The translations under genes were made by a program, and so were the position numbers. A model generated the notes under the pieces. That model saw only the letters and a program-made list of their open reading frames with translations, was not told the DNA's origin and made no database searches. Below, in pieces: positions 5,241 to 11,861 of a stretch of 13,666 nt of DNA. The DNA is from CAYJWS01 sp964373925 (GTDB taxonomy: Bacteria; Patescibacteriota; Patescibacteriia; Buchananbacterales; GWA2-38-13), in NCBI GenBank assembly GCA_964373925.1, contig CAYJWS010000030.1, positions 1-13,666 on the forward strand, in the 5' to 3' direction. Numbering within the stretch: the first letter of the stretch is position 1; the number at the start of each line of letters is the position of its first letter.

Positions 5241-6494
5241 GATGTCTTCAAATTCTTTTTTGTCTTTAAACGGCCCAATGAGGGCGAGATTAAACTTTTT
5301 TGGATCAATAATTTTTTTCGCCACATCCAATATATCTTTTGTCGTCACTTTCATAAATTTCTTGAGCTTTTCTTCCGGAGTCAAGAGCTCTCCGTAAAAA
5401 AGCTCCTGTTTGCCAAACCAGTCGGCAAGGCTCTCCGAGTCTTCAAGCCGCAAGTCCACCTTTCCTTTCAAAAAATCTTTTGCCGACTGAAGCTCTTTTT
5501 CCGTAACCCCCGCGTCCCATACATCTTTAAGCTCTTTTATTATAAGTTTTATGGCGTCGTGTATTCTGGACTTATCAAGCCCGGCGTGCACGACAAACGT
5601 TCCCGCGTCATGAAATATCTCCGCGGAAGCGCGGATAAAATAACACAGTCCGTATTTCTCGCGGATATTTACAAAAAGCCGCGAGCTCATATTCCCACCC
5701 AAAATAATACTTAAAATCTGAAGCGCGTATATTTCTTTATCAAAATATGAAACTCCCGGAAAGCCTAGGCACAGCTGGACTTGTTCCGTTTCTTTAAAAC
5801 TCAAGGCGGTTCTGGGGCTTGTCTGGCTTTCTTTAAACTCTGGAAATTTTTTAAAGTCTTTTTCTCCCACTTTTCCGAAATACTTTTCCGCGAGCTTTTT
5901 AACCTGCATTTCTTTGATATTTCCTGCAACTGTAATAATCATATTTGCCCCTTGGTAATAATGCTCAAAATATTTCATCATCTTTTCACGAGGCACGGTC
6001 TTTATCGCCTCGCGTGTTCCTGCGATCTGCCAGCCAAGCGGATGATCGCCAAATATGAGCTCCTCAAAAAGGCTCTCAATATACATAAGTGGATTGTCTT
6101 CGTACATATTGATTTCTTCCACAATCACTCCCCGCTCCTTATTAAGCTCTGCCTCGTCAATCTTGGAATGAAAAAGCATATCAGAGAGGATGTCAAACGC
6201 AAGCTCAACTTTATCCGCGGATGATTTGATATAGTATCCCGTGTAATCTTTTGAAGTAAACGCGTTAAACTCCGCGCCTATGCCGTCAAGCTCCTTTGAT
6301 ATGTCTAATGATGTGGGCCTTTTTTCCGTGCCCTTAAACATCATGTGTTCTATAAAATGCGAAAGCCCGCCAATGTCTTTTGTCTCATACCGCGAGCCAA
6401 CGGGCAAAAGAATGAGAACCGTCACGGCCTTTGTTCCCTTGTTTGGCACCGTTATGAGCCGAAGCCCGTTTTTGAGATTTATCTTGTTATACAT
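5223..6494 (-). CDS. M16B-family zinc peptidase (423 aa)
   Basis: A processing-peptidase-like zinc metalloprotease (inverzincin) that would cleave short or unfolded peptides. The inverted zinc motif HxxEH is HFIEH (46-50) within GGLSHFIEHMMFKGT. The distal Glu is in ERGVIVEEINMYEDNP (Glu126/127), about 76 residues on, the usual spacing. A second, inactive-type half follows (from about 215), containing the conserved GGNMSSRLFVNIREKYGLCY. Length fits single-chain M16B enzymes that act as homodimers. There is no signal peptide. The ATG at 6494 gives a normal N terminus (INLKNGLRLITVPN). The final residues LKRET and the stop codon are encoded by an intergenic hairpin repeat, so the natural end may have been altered. 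It lies 36 nt after the small membrane gene on the same strand, so probably cotranscribed. Confidence 0.95.
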   Translation of the reverse strand: MYNKINLKNGLRLITVPNKGTKAVTVLILLPVGSRYETKDIGGLSHFIEHMMFKGTEKRPTSLDISKELDGIGAEFNAFTSKDYTGYYIKSSADKVELAFDILSDMLFHSKIDEAELNKERGVIVEEINMYEDNPLMYIESLFEELIFGDHPLGWQIAGTREAIKTVPREKMMKYFEHYYQGANMIITVAGNIKEMQVKKLAEKYFGKVGEKDFKKFPEFKESQTSPRTALSFKETEQVQLCLGFPGVSYFDKEIYALQILSIILGGNMSSRLFVNIREKYGLCYFIRASAEIFHDAGTFVVHAGLDKSRIHDAIKLIIKELKDVWDAGVTEKELQSAKDFLKGKVDLRLEDSESLADWFGKQELFYGELLTPEEKLKKFMKVTTKDILDVAKKIIDPKKFNLALIGPFKDKKEFEDILKRET

Positions 6495-6530
6495 AGAAAA
6501 AAATTATTTCCCTAAACAGTAACTTAAAAA

Positions 6531-6887
6531 TCAAAGAAATGAAAAAGTAATAATAAAAAATCCCATTAGTGGATAGAAAATATTATATAACCGCCAAAAT
6601 TTATAATCAGACTCTTTTATTTTATTTTTTACGACTAAGTTTTTATAATATTTTAAAGAATATATATAAATAAAGAAAAGAATTATTCCAAATGTTGCAA
6701 AAATAATATTATAAAAAATCCAAGTGCCGCAATTTAATCCAGAGAACATCCAAAAATTTATTAAATTAAAAATTGGATGGGTATTATTATAAGATTCAAA
6801 AAATCGGTCAATTGCTACCGGGAGTAAAATAATACAGAAAATTATAATTCCTATTCCTATAAAAATATTTTTTGTTTTTTGATACAT
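6531..6887 (-). CDS. Small membrane protein, unknown (118 aa)
   Basis: Three hydrophobic segments are visible: about residues 8-25 (FIGIGIIIFCIILLPVAI), 57-78 (WIFYNIIFATFGIILFFIYIYS) and 103-118 (IFYPLMGFFIITFSFL). Polar connecting loops are rich in Asn, Tyr and Lys. No family is recognised and no catalytic motif is seen. Codon use is very A/T-rich compared with the neighbouring glyS and M16 genes, which could mean relaxed selection or acquisition. The frame can be extended two codons to a TTG at 6893, but the ATG at 6887 is preferred. It sits 17 nt after the glyS stop and 36 nt before the M16 gene, so it is probably part of the same transcript. Confidence 0.6.
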   Translation of the reverse strand: MYQKTKNIFIGIGIIIFCIILLPVAIDRFFESYNNTHPIFNLINFWMFSGLNCGTWIFYNIIFATFGIILFFIYIYSLKYYKNLVVKNKIKESDYKFWRLYNIFYPLMGFFIITFSFL

Positions 6888-6904
6888 AATCAATCAAAAT
6901 ATTT

Positions 6905-8251
6905 TTAAAATTTTTCCCTCATATATTCCACCAATTCTTCAATCTTAATCCTCTCCTGCTTCATAGTGTCGCGGTCGCGAACAGTTACAGCTTTGTCTTT
7001 TAAAGAATCAAAATCCACTGTAACGCAGTAGGGCGTGCCAATCTCATCCTGTCGGCGATAGCGCCGGCCAATGCTTTGCGTCTCGTCATACTCAACCACA
7101 AAATGTTCACGCAACTTTTTTTCAACTTCATGCGCGACTTTGGAGAGCTCGTCCTTTTTCGAAAGCGGCAAAACCGCAACTTGAATCGGAGCTAAAGCTT
7201 TTGGAATTTTTAGAACAATTCGAGTGTCGCTCTCGCCTTTTTCGGATGTTGGCGCTTTTTCTTCATGATAAGCGCTCAAAAGTGTTACGAGAAGCGATCT
7301 ATTAATTCCCCATGTCGGTTCAATCACATGCGGAATATATTTTTCTTTTATGGCCGGATCTTCGTAGGTCAAATCAGCCCCACTCGCCTCCATATGACTC
7401 TTGAGGTCAAAATCCGTGCGGTATGCCAACCCATACAACTCTTTAAGCCCAAATGGGTATTTATATTCAATATCAATAGTGCGCTTAGAGTAGTGCGCGC
7501 GCTCGCCCTCTGGAATTTCATGAAATTCTACTTCATGGTCTTTCACTCCCAGAAACTTCAACCATTCTTTCATCTCTTCAAGCCACATATCAAAATATTT
7601 CTCCCAATCTTTTGGATGGACAAAATATTCAATTTCCATAAGGTCAAATTCGCGTGTACGGAAAATAAAATTTCCCGGAGTGATCTCATTTCTAAAAGCC
7701 TTTCCCATCTGCGCGATGCCAAAAGGTATTCTTTTTCTCAAAGACTGCTGAATAAGCTTGAAGTCCGTAAACATCGCTTGCGCGAGCTCCGGCCGGAAAT
7801 ACGCGGTTGCTGTTTCATCTTCAACGGGACCTAAAAATGTTTTGAGCATAAGGTTAAACTGCCGCGCCGGTGTCAGCTCCCCGCCACAATTTGTGCATAC
7901 CCCCCCTCTCTCCCCCCCCTCATGAGGGGGGGATGGGGGGGTAACTTCGTCCGCGCGAAAACGATTCTTGCATTTTTTGCAATCAACCAAGGGATCGGAA
8001 AAATTCTTCAGATGCCCCGAGGCCTCCCACACTTTTGGATTCATAATAAGCGCGGCATCAATACCCACAACGTCATCGCGCCTTTGCACAAAGCGCTTCC
8101 AACATGCCTGCATAATATTATTTTTGAGCTCCGCGCCCAAAGGGCCGTAATCCCAGCCATTGGCAATGCCGCCATATATCTCCGATGATGGAAAAATAAA
8201 ACCCCTTCTCTTGCAAAGGGATATAAGCTTGGGCATGAGATCTTCTTGCAT
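6905..8251 (-). CDS. glyS: Glycyl-tRNA synthetase, alpha2 type
   Basis: Charges tRNA-Gly with glycine in the cytoplasm. It is the dimeric class II enzyme, not the alpha2beta2 form. The N terminus LISLCKRRGFIFPSSEIYGG and GWDYGPLGAELKNN are typical. Paired cysteines CKKC (91-94) and CTNC (119-122) form the zinc-like knuckle. Motif 2 is FRNEITPGNFIFRTREF (186-202) and motif 3 is EPTWGINRSLLVTLL (311-325). The anticodon-binding domain begins LAPIQVAVLPLS (about 353). Between the cysteine pairs, about 15 residues (TPPSPPHEGGERGG) come from a palindromic DNA element. Two starts are possible: ATG 8251, or Met6 (8236), which matches the usual family N terminus better. A GGAGGA lies 14 nt upstream of the first ATG, in the arm of a hairpin repeat. 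At 448 residues it is near the normal length. Confidence 0.97.
   Translation of the reverse strand: MQEDLMPKLISLCKRRGFIFPSSEIYGGIANGWDYGPLGAELKNNIMQACWKRFVQRRDDVVGIDAALIMNPKVWEASGHLKNFSDPLVDCKKCKNRFRADEVTPPSPPHEGGERGGVCTNCGGELTPARQFNLMLKTFLGPVEDETATAYFRPELAQAMFTDFKLIQQSLRKRIPFGIAQMGKAFRNEITPGNFIFRTREFDLMEIEYFVHPKDWEKYFDMWLEEMKEWLKFLGVKDHEVEFHEIPEGERAHYSKRTIDIEYKYPFGLKELYGLAYRTDFDLKSHMEASGADLTYEDPAIKEKYIPHVIEPTWGINRSLLVTLLSAYHEEKAPTSEKGESDTRIVLKIPKALAPIQVAVLPLSKKDELSKVAHEVEKKLREHFVVEYDETQSIGRRYRRQDEIGTPYCVTVDFDSLKDKAVTVRDRDTMKQERIKIEELVEYMREKF
7899..7942. repeat. Poly-C/poly-G palindromic element inserted in frame in glyS
   Basis: Pyrimidine tract ACCCCCCCTCTCTCCCCCCC, then CTCATGAG, then a purine tract ending GGATGGGGGGGT: an almost complete palindrome about 44 bp long. 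On the coding strand it is read as TPPSPPHEGGERGG, between the two cysteine pairs of GlyRS where length is naturally variable. The translation resembles the insert in the glycosyltransferase (TPRPSPHGGEGG), in the same frame relative to the palindrome. Confidence 0.85.
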
Positions 8252-8264
8252 ACTGTTTTGTTAA

Positions 8265-8300
8265 TCCTCCTTCGTCCCGCGGCCGCGGGACTACGGAGGA
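8265..8300. repeat. 36-bp near-perfect palindrome in the glyS leader
   Basis: TCCTCCTTCGTCCCGCGG (8265-8282) is followed by its complement CCGCGGGACTACGGAGGA (8283-8300), with two mismatches. On the minus strand it would be a hairpin in the glyS 5' leader whose 3' arm contains GGAGGA, 14 nt before the first ATG. A related CTACGG palindrome occurs at 2887-2904. Confidence 0.8.
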
Positions 8301-8392
8301 CGAGTCATTAATTTAATTCCCCAAGGCTTTCCGGAAAAAGAGTTCAGAACTTGCTCTTGAGTTATACCTATTCGATTTAGATAATTTGGAGT

Positions 8393-8421
8393 ATCCTACA
8401 ATATAATTGATATTTTTGCAA
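8393..8421 (-). promoter_or_regulatory. Possible glyS promoter
   Basis: On the minus strand, TTGCAA (8421-8416), a 17-nt spacer and TAGGAT (8398-8393). Both hexamers depart from consensus. It lies in the only sizeable A/T-rich gap upstream of glyS, so it is a reasonable but weak candidate for the glyS-to-glycosyltransferase transcript. Confidence 0.3.
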
Positions 8422-8431
8422 TCGTTTGTAA

Positions 8432-8545
8432 ATTGTCATTCCGGCCCCTGCCTGTCCCGTCGAATGGCGGGGAGCCGGAATCAGTAAATCAACATACTTT
8501 ATTTTTTAGATCCCCTGATAGCTATCGGGGGTACGGGATGACAAT
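8432..8545. repeat. Two-hairpin repeat, copy B
   Basis: Same ends (ATTGTCAT/ATGACAAT), same CCGGAATC motif and same A/T linker ending TTTTAGATCCC as the copy at 23-108. Both hairpin loops carry extra sequence: CCTGCCTGTCCCGTCGAATGG in the first and a TGATAGCTATCGGGGG variant in the second. It sits between glyS and the permease gene. The gap 8252-8571 also holds the leader palindrome and CCCCAAGGCTTTC (8319-8331); no gene is seen. Confidence 0.8.
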
Positions 8546-8571
8546 CCCCCCATAGTCTCAATGTAACCACC

Positions 8572-9630
8572 CTACGGCGCGCTCGCGTCTTTTTGAGTAT
8601 CGCCTTTTTCAAAAACGTCTTTTACAATAACGCTCAACGCCGCGGCGGTCGGAACTGCCACAAGTATCCCCAAAAATCCATAGAGTTTTGCGCCAATCAA
8701 AATCACGAGAATGATTACTATTGGATTAAGCCCGATCATCTTTTGCATAACCTTTGGGACAATGAGATGGTTTTCCATCTGCTGTATGAGCCAAAAAAGT
8801 ATAATAACCGCAAGCCCCCTCCACGGCGATTCAACCGACGCGATAAACACCGCCGGAACCGCGGCAAGAATCGGGCCGATATATGGTATAATCTCAAAAA
8901 TTCCAGCAATGAGCGCTAAAAGCAAAAAATATTTTACATTGAGTATTTTTAATCCCACAAGGACTAAAAACCCCACAATGAAAACTAAAATAAGCTGTCC
9001 TCGAAGCCACATGCTTACGCGCTCTTGCATGCGAGTGAGCACGTCATTCATATACGGCTGGTATTTTTGCGGGGTAAAATGCTTAAAAGCTTTTTTTATT
9101 GTATCTTCCTGAACCAAAAAATAAAAGGTGAGAACAAAAATAAGCATGAAAGAAATAAAATTTCCAAAAACATTGCGTATAAACGAAAAAATATTAGTCG
9201 CCGACGTGCTCAATAGCTCCTGCGCCGATCCGAGCTGGTCGCGAATGGCGTTCACAATCTCGTTTTCGGAATCAAAATTTTCTCCTCCGGAAAAAGAAGT
9301 CATAAATTTTTCCCAAAGGCTTGGAAAATTTGAAGTAATCTGTTGGACCTCATTAGCGAGCGGAGGAATAATCAAGGCAATAGTCCCAAAAAATATCGTA
9401 AAAAGACAAATATATATAATGAGTACGCAAAAAATTCTTGGAATTTTTTTCTTATTCAGCCAGTTCACTATAGGATTGAGCGCCATGGCAAGAAGTGTTG
9501 CCACAAAAACAACAATAAGAAGATCGCGGATATAGTAAAGAAACCAAAGCAATATTAAAAAAGCGATCACCTTTACTATGGTTGCGGTAGAAATGTTTAC
9601 AACAACTTTTTGCTGTGAATTATCGATCAT
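8572..9630 (-). CDS. AI-2E family transporter/permease (352 aa)
   Basis: A polytopic inner-membrane protein of the AI-2E (PerM/TqsA/YdiK-like) family. Members export signals, ions or small molecules, and the substrate here is unknown. The N-terminal pair of helices VIAFLILLWFLYYIRDLLIVVFVAT is followed by a soluble insert (about 95-150). Family landmarks are WLRGQLILVFIVGFLVLVGL, then EIIPYIGPILAAVPAVFIA, then QQMENHLIVPKVM, then LNPIVIILVILIGAKLYGFLGI. The frame extends 14 codons upstream to 9672, but that extension contains a TTGGCA-18-TATAAT promoter and has no match to the family start, so the ATG at 9630 (MIDNSQQK) is chosen. It is transcribed divergently from smpB. The C-terminal tail KGDTQKDASAP is polar and probably disordered. 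Confidence 0.92.
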   Translation of the reverse strand: MIDNSQQKVVVNISTATIVKVIAFLILLWFLYYIRDLLIVVFVATLLAMALNPIVNWLNKKKIPRIFCVLIIYICLFTIFFGTIALIIPPLANEVQQITSNFPSLWEKFMTSFSGGENFDSENEIVNAIRDQLGSAQELLSTSATNIFSFIRNVFGNFISFMLIFVLTFYFLVQEDTIKKAFKHFTPQKYQPYMNDVLTRMQERVSMWLRGQLILVFIVGFLVLVGLKILNVKYFLLLALIAGIFEIIPYIGPILAAVPAVFIASVESPWRGLAVIILFWLIQQMENHLIVPKVMQKMIGLNPIVIILVILIGAKLYGFLGILVAVPTAAALSVIVKDVFEKGDTQKDASAP

Positions 9631-9642
9631 ATTGATATATAT

Positions 9643-9672
9643 ATTATACAAAAATTCCAAAAAATATGCCAA
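9643..9672 (-). promoter_or_regulatory. Promoter of the AI-2E transporter gene
   Basis: On the minus strand, TTGGCA (9672-9667), an 18-nt spacer and TATAAT (9648-9643). Transcription would start near 9637, giving a leader of under 10 nt before the ATG at 9630. It sits inside the would-be N-terminal extension and thereby decides the start. Confidence 0.65.
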
Positions 9673-9736
9673 TGCATATATTCCATAATATGTATTTTTA
9701 CAGTATACTACATCATACTATTACCATAATGAAATT

Positions 9737-10192
9737 ATGCCAAATATCGCCAATAATAAAAGGGTTTTGCACGACTACTATGTCATTGAAAAATTCGAGG
9801 CGGGTATTGTGCTGTCCGGGCAAGAGGTAAAGTCGGCAAAACTCGGGCACGTCAACTTCACCGGAAGCTATATTTCCCTTGACCAAAAAGGCGAAGCATG
9901 GATTGTCGGCTGCCACATTTCCCTCTATAAACACGCGGGAAAGCTCTTGTCACGCTACGATCCCATACGTCCAAGAAAGCTCTTGCTCAATAAAAAAGAG
10001 CTTATTTATTTGAAAACAAAAACGCGCGAATCCGGCTTGACAATTCTGCCACTTTCAGTATATACTAAAGGAAGTTTAGTTAAAATAGACATAGGAGTAG
10101 CTCGCGGAAAAAAGAAATATGATAAGCGGGCGGATCTTAAGAAAAAAGATATAAATAAGGAGATACGGCATAAAATGAGAAATAAATATTAA
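9737..10192 (+). CDS. smpB: SsrA-binding protein SmpB
   Basis: Binds the tRNA-like domain of tmRNA and delivers it with EF-Tu to stalled ribosomes, where its C-terminal tail fills the empty mRNA channel. Typical motifs are all present in order: NKRVLHDYYVIEKFEAGIVLSGQEVKSAK (8-36), then GSYISL, HISLYKHA, DPIRPRKLLLNKKEL, then GLTILPLSVYTKGSLVKIDIGVARGKKKYDKR. A basic tail (DINKEIRHKMRNKY) is predicted to become helical on the ribosome. At 151 residues it has normal length. It lies directly upstream of ssrA (116 nt gap), the classic arrangement. The start at ATG 9737 gives the standard N terminus; no Shine-Dalgarno is present. Confidence 0.98.
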   Translation: MPNIANNKRVLHDYYVIEKFEAGIVLSGQEVKSAKLGHVNFTGSYISLDQKGEAWIVGCHISLYKHAGKLLSRYDPIRPRKLLLNKKELIYLKTKTRESGLTILPLSVYTKGSLVKIDIGVARGKKKYDKRADLKKKDINKEIRHKMRNKY

Positions 10193-10202
10193 TCTAGTGT
10201 TT

Positions 10203-10305
10203 AAAAAATTTTCAATTTTCAATTCTCAATTTTCAAATAATCTTCAATCCTAAAAATGGATTTGATATATATTGGAAATTAGAAATTGGAAATTGAAAAT
10301 TTTCA
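10203..10305. repeat. Iterated-word hairpin (TTTTCAATT family) between smpB and ssrA
   Basis: The left tract repeats TTTTCAATTTTCAATTCTC at about 10-nt spacing. The right tract (10272-10305) reads TTGGAAATTAGAAATTGG then AAATTGAAAATTTTC, its approximate complement. A long A/T-rich hairpin is predicted just before tmRNA G1. It could affect smpB termination or tmRNA 5' processing. I see no confident tmRNA promoter here. Confidence 0.65.
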
Positions 10306-10308
10306 TTT

Positions 10309-10726
10309 GGGGATGCTTATAATCGATAGATTCTGATCTTTACAATAGGCAGACCGAGCATGAGTGGTTACTCGCGCCGAAAGGCGCTCCGAGCGCAAGC
10401 GAGGAGAAAACATCCATTCAAATTATAAATGCAAAATCATTTATATCTAAGATACAAGAGTCTTTCAAGGCTCCTGCCTTAGCTTTTGCAATGGCCTAAA
10501 AACCCGTTGCCATCGGCCTGCCAACGCCCAATAGGCAGTCACCGGTGTCATTTTTTGGGCTAGGTATTCTCCGCGCCTTAGGAGGATATTGAAACTTCAG
10601 GGCTTTAGCATGCGCGCTTTTGTCTATTTCTTATTCGCATGCCGAAACTGTCAAAATAGACTACGTCTGTAGCACTATTGTAAACCTCGTCTCTAGACAG
10701 GGGTGTAATTCCCCTCATCTCCACCA
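10309..10726 (+). ncRNA. ssrA: tmRNA (ssrA), one-piece
   Basis: Rescues stalled ribosomes with SmpB, adding a degradation tag. The acceptor stem GGGGATG (10309-10315) pairs with CATCTCC; the 3' end CTCCACCA encodes CCA. The T arm is AGGGG-TGTAATT-CCCCT and the GACTACGTCTGTAG-like segment typical of tmRNA precedes it. The likely resume codon is GCA 10431, in frame to TAA 10497-10499. The 22-residue tag starts AKSFISKIQE and ends APALAFAMA, longer than the classic ten-residue tag but with the expected small nonpolar end. Pseudoknot-like G+C-rich sequence follows (about 10500-10680). Length is 418 nt. The T-loop is unusual: GT replaces the normal TC at 55-56. The resume codon is inferred, not proven. 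Confidence 0.92.
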
Positions 10727-10820
10727 CTCGATTCGCCCTCGACTTCGTTTCGGGCTCACTCGTGGTCTTCGGCCTTCGTTATACTTCAGCCTTCGACCAA
10801 CGGGAGCGAATCGAGTGGTG
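10722..10820. repeat. 99-nt unit with 15-bp inverted ends, abutting the tmRNA 3' end
   Basis: CACCACTCGATTCGC (10722-10736) includes the last five bases of tmRNA. Its perfect complement GCGAATCGAGTGGTG is at 10806-10820. The interior is rich in TTCG words. A further hairpin GTGCCCT/AGGGCAC (10818-10843) overlaps the right end. The structure may act as the tmRNA terminator or 3' processing signal, though there is no T-run. Confidence 0.7.
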
Positions 10821-10843
10821 CCCTGAGCTCTGCCGAAGGGCAC

Positions 10844-10973
10844 TATTTATAATAAAAGCTTCGCTCATGGTCTCCGTTACTCGCTGAAGCTTGTAACTCC
10901 GACCATCTTCAATAATTCGAATGGCTGAGTCGAATGGCGCCTCAAGCCCTGCCGAGAGGCTTCCATAAAAAAT
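10844..10973. repeat. Overlapping hairpins before the GIY-YIG gene
   Basis: AAGCTTC (10856-10862)/GAAGCTT (10886-10892) overlaps ATGGTC..GTTAC/GTAAC..GACCAT (about 10867-10905), so the two cannot form together. TTCGAATGG and GTCGAATGG words follow. No gene or convincing promoter is seen. Degenerate REP-type sequence is the simplest reading. Confidence 0.45.
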
Positions 10974-11246
10974 ATGGATAAAAAAAGAAAAATATATTTT
11001 GTATACTTGGCCAGATGTGAAGATAATACATTATATACTGGCAAAACCACTAACCTAAAAAGAAGAATTAAGACGCATAATTCCGGCCACGGAGCAAAAT
11101 ATATCCAAACCCACGGAAATGCGCAAATAGTATACTTTGAAAAATTTGATAACAACCTAGATGCCTGCAGAAGAGAAGTTCAGATTAAAAAATGGAGGAA
11201 GGATAAAAAAGAATTTTTAATTAAAAATAATGTATCTAACTCATAA
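10974..11246 (+). CDS. GIY-YIG nuclease domain protein, YhbQ/UPF0213-like (90 aa)
   Basis: A single-domain GIY-YIG protein. The motif halves are FVYLARCED (9-17) and LYTGKTTNL (20-28), then RRIKTHNSGHGAKY with conserved Arg30/31, His35 and Asn36. The catalytic Glu is expected at 68 in ACRREVQIKKW. Length of 90 residues is normal for this family of stand-alone domains, some of which show DNA-nicking activity; the cellular role is poorly defined. It lies between ssrA and infC and ends 11 nt before the proposed infC start, so it probably leads the infC-rpmI-rplT transcript. There is no Shine-Dalgarno before the ATG. Confidence 0.9.
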   Translation: MDKKRKIYFVYLARCEDNTLYTGKTTNLKRRIKTHNSGHGAKYIQTHGNAQIVYFEKFDNNLDACRREVQIKKWRKDKKEFLIKNNVSNS

Positions 11247-11257
11247 CCCCAAATACC

Positions 11258-11818
11258 TTGAGAATAATAAGAAAAAAATATCGATATCAAAGATACGAAC
11301 CGCAAATAAAACTTCATCGCATAAATTTAGAAATCAAAAGTCCGCAGGTACTCCTTATTGATGACGAGGGCGTAAACCACGGAGTGGTGGATACCCAAAA
11401 GGCAATTCGCATGGCGCAGGAACGAGAGCTCGACCTCATAGAGGTCTCCCCCCTTGCCAGCCCGCCGGTCGCAAAAATCCACGATTACAACAAGCTCAAA
11501 TACCAGATCGAAAAGGAGCAGAAAAAAAGCAAGGCAAAAGCGAAAAAAGTGGAAATCAAAGGCATTCGGCTTTCGCTTACCATAGGAGAAAACGACCTGA
11601 ACACAAGGGCAAACCAATCAATTAATTTTTTGCAGAATAACGATAAGGTAAAAATAGAACTTCAGCTTCGAGGGCGCGAGCTTCAAAGAAAAAATATTGC
11701 TATGGATATTATAAAAAAATTTATCAGCATAGTTGAAAAGAGGATGCCCATAAAAATTGAACAAGCAATAGCGTTCCAAGGCGGAAAATTTTCAACAATC
11801 ATCGCCAAAAAAACTTAA
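11258..11818 (+). CDS. infC: Translation initiation factor IF-3
   Basis: Binds the 30S subunit, prevents premature 50S joining and checks the start codon and initiator tRNA. The N domain begins after a basic extension at HRINLEIKSPQVLLIDDEG (20-38), then GVVDTQKAIRMAQERELDLIEV. The linker is Lys-rich (EKEQKKSKAKAKKVE). The C domain contains IKGIRLSLTIGENDLNTRANQ and VKIELQLRGRELQ. At 186 residues it is a normal length. No ATG is available: the frame from the preceding stop (11237) offers only TTG 11258 or ATA codons. TTG is chosen, giving 20 residues before RIN. A non-AUG infC start recalls the E. coli AUU start used for IF3 autoregulation; whether that holds here is inference. Confidence 0.96.
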   Translation: MRIIRKKYRYQRYEPQIKLHRINLEIKSPQVLLIDDEGVNHGVVDTQKAIRMAQERELDLIEVSPLASPPVAKIHDYNKLKYQIEKEQKKSKAKAKKVEIKGIRLSLTIGENDLNTRANQSINFLQNNDKVKIELQLRGRELQRKNIAMDIIKKFISIVEKRMPIKIEQAIAFQGGKFSTIIAKKT

Positions 11819-11861
11819 AACGCTATTCACTACCAACTACAAACTACTAACTCATCCATAT

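Noticed and set aside
5211..6224. Plus-strand open frames (167 and 147 codons) across the M16 peptidase gene
   Set aside because: They are antisense to a clearly conserved peptidase and are rich in Phe/Lys, as expected from reading a coding strand backwards.
7265..8188. Plus-strand open frames across glyS
   Set aside because: They are antisense to an unmistakable GlyRS, with no own start signal or protein-like pattern.
9631..9672. Extended N terminus of the AI-2E transporter
   Set aside because: The segment contains the -10/-35 promoter and has no family similarity; Met at 9630 is preferred.
10620..10826. 68-codon frame over the tmRNA 3' end
   Set aside because: It lies in the tRNA-like domain of ssrA and the adjoining repeat.
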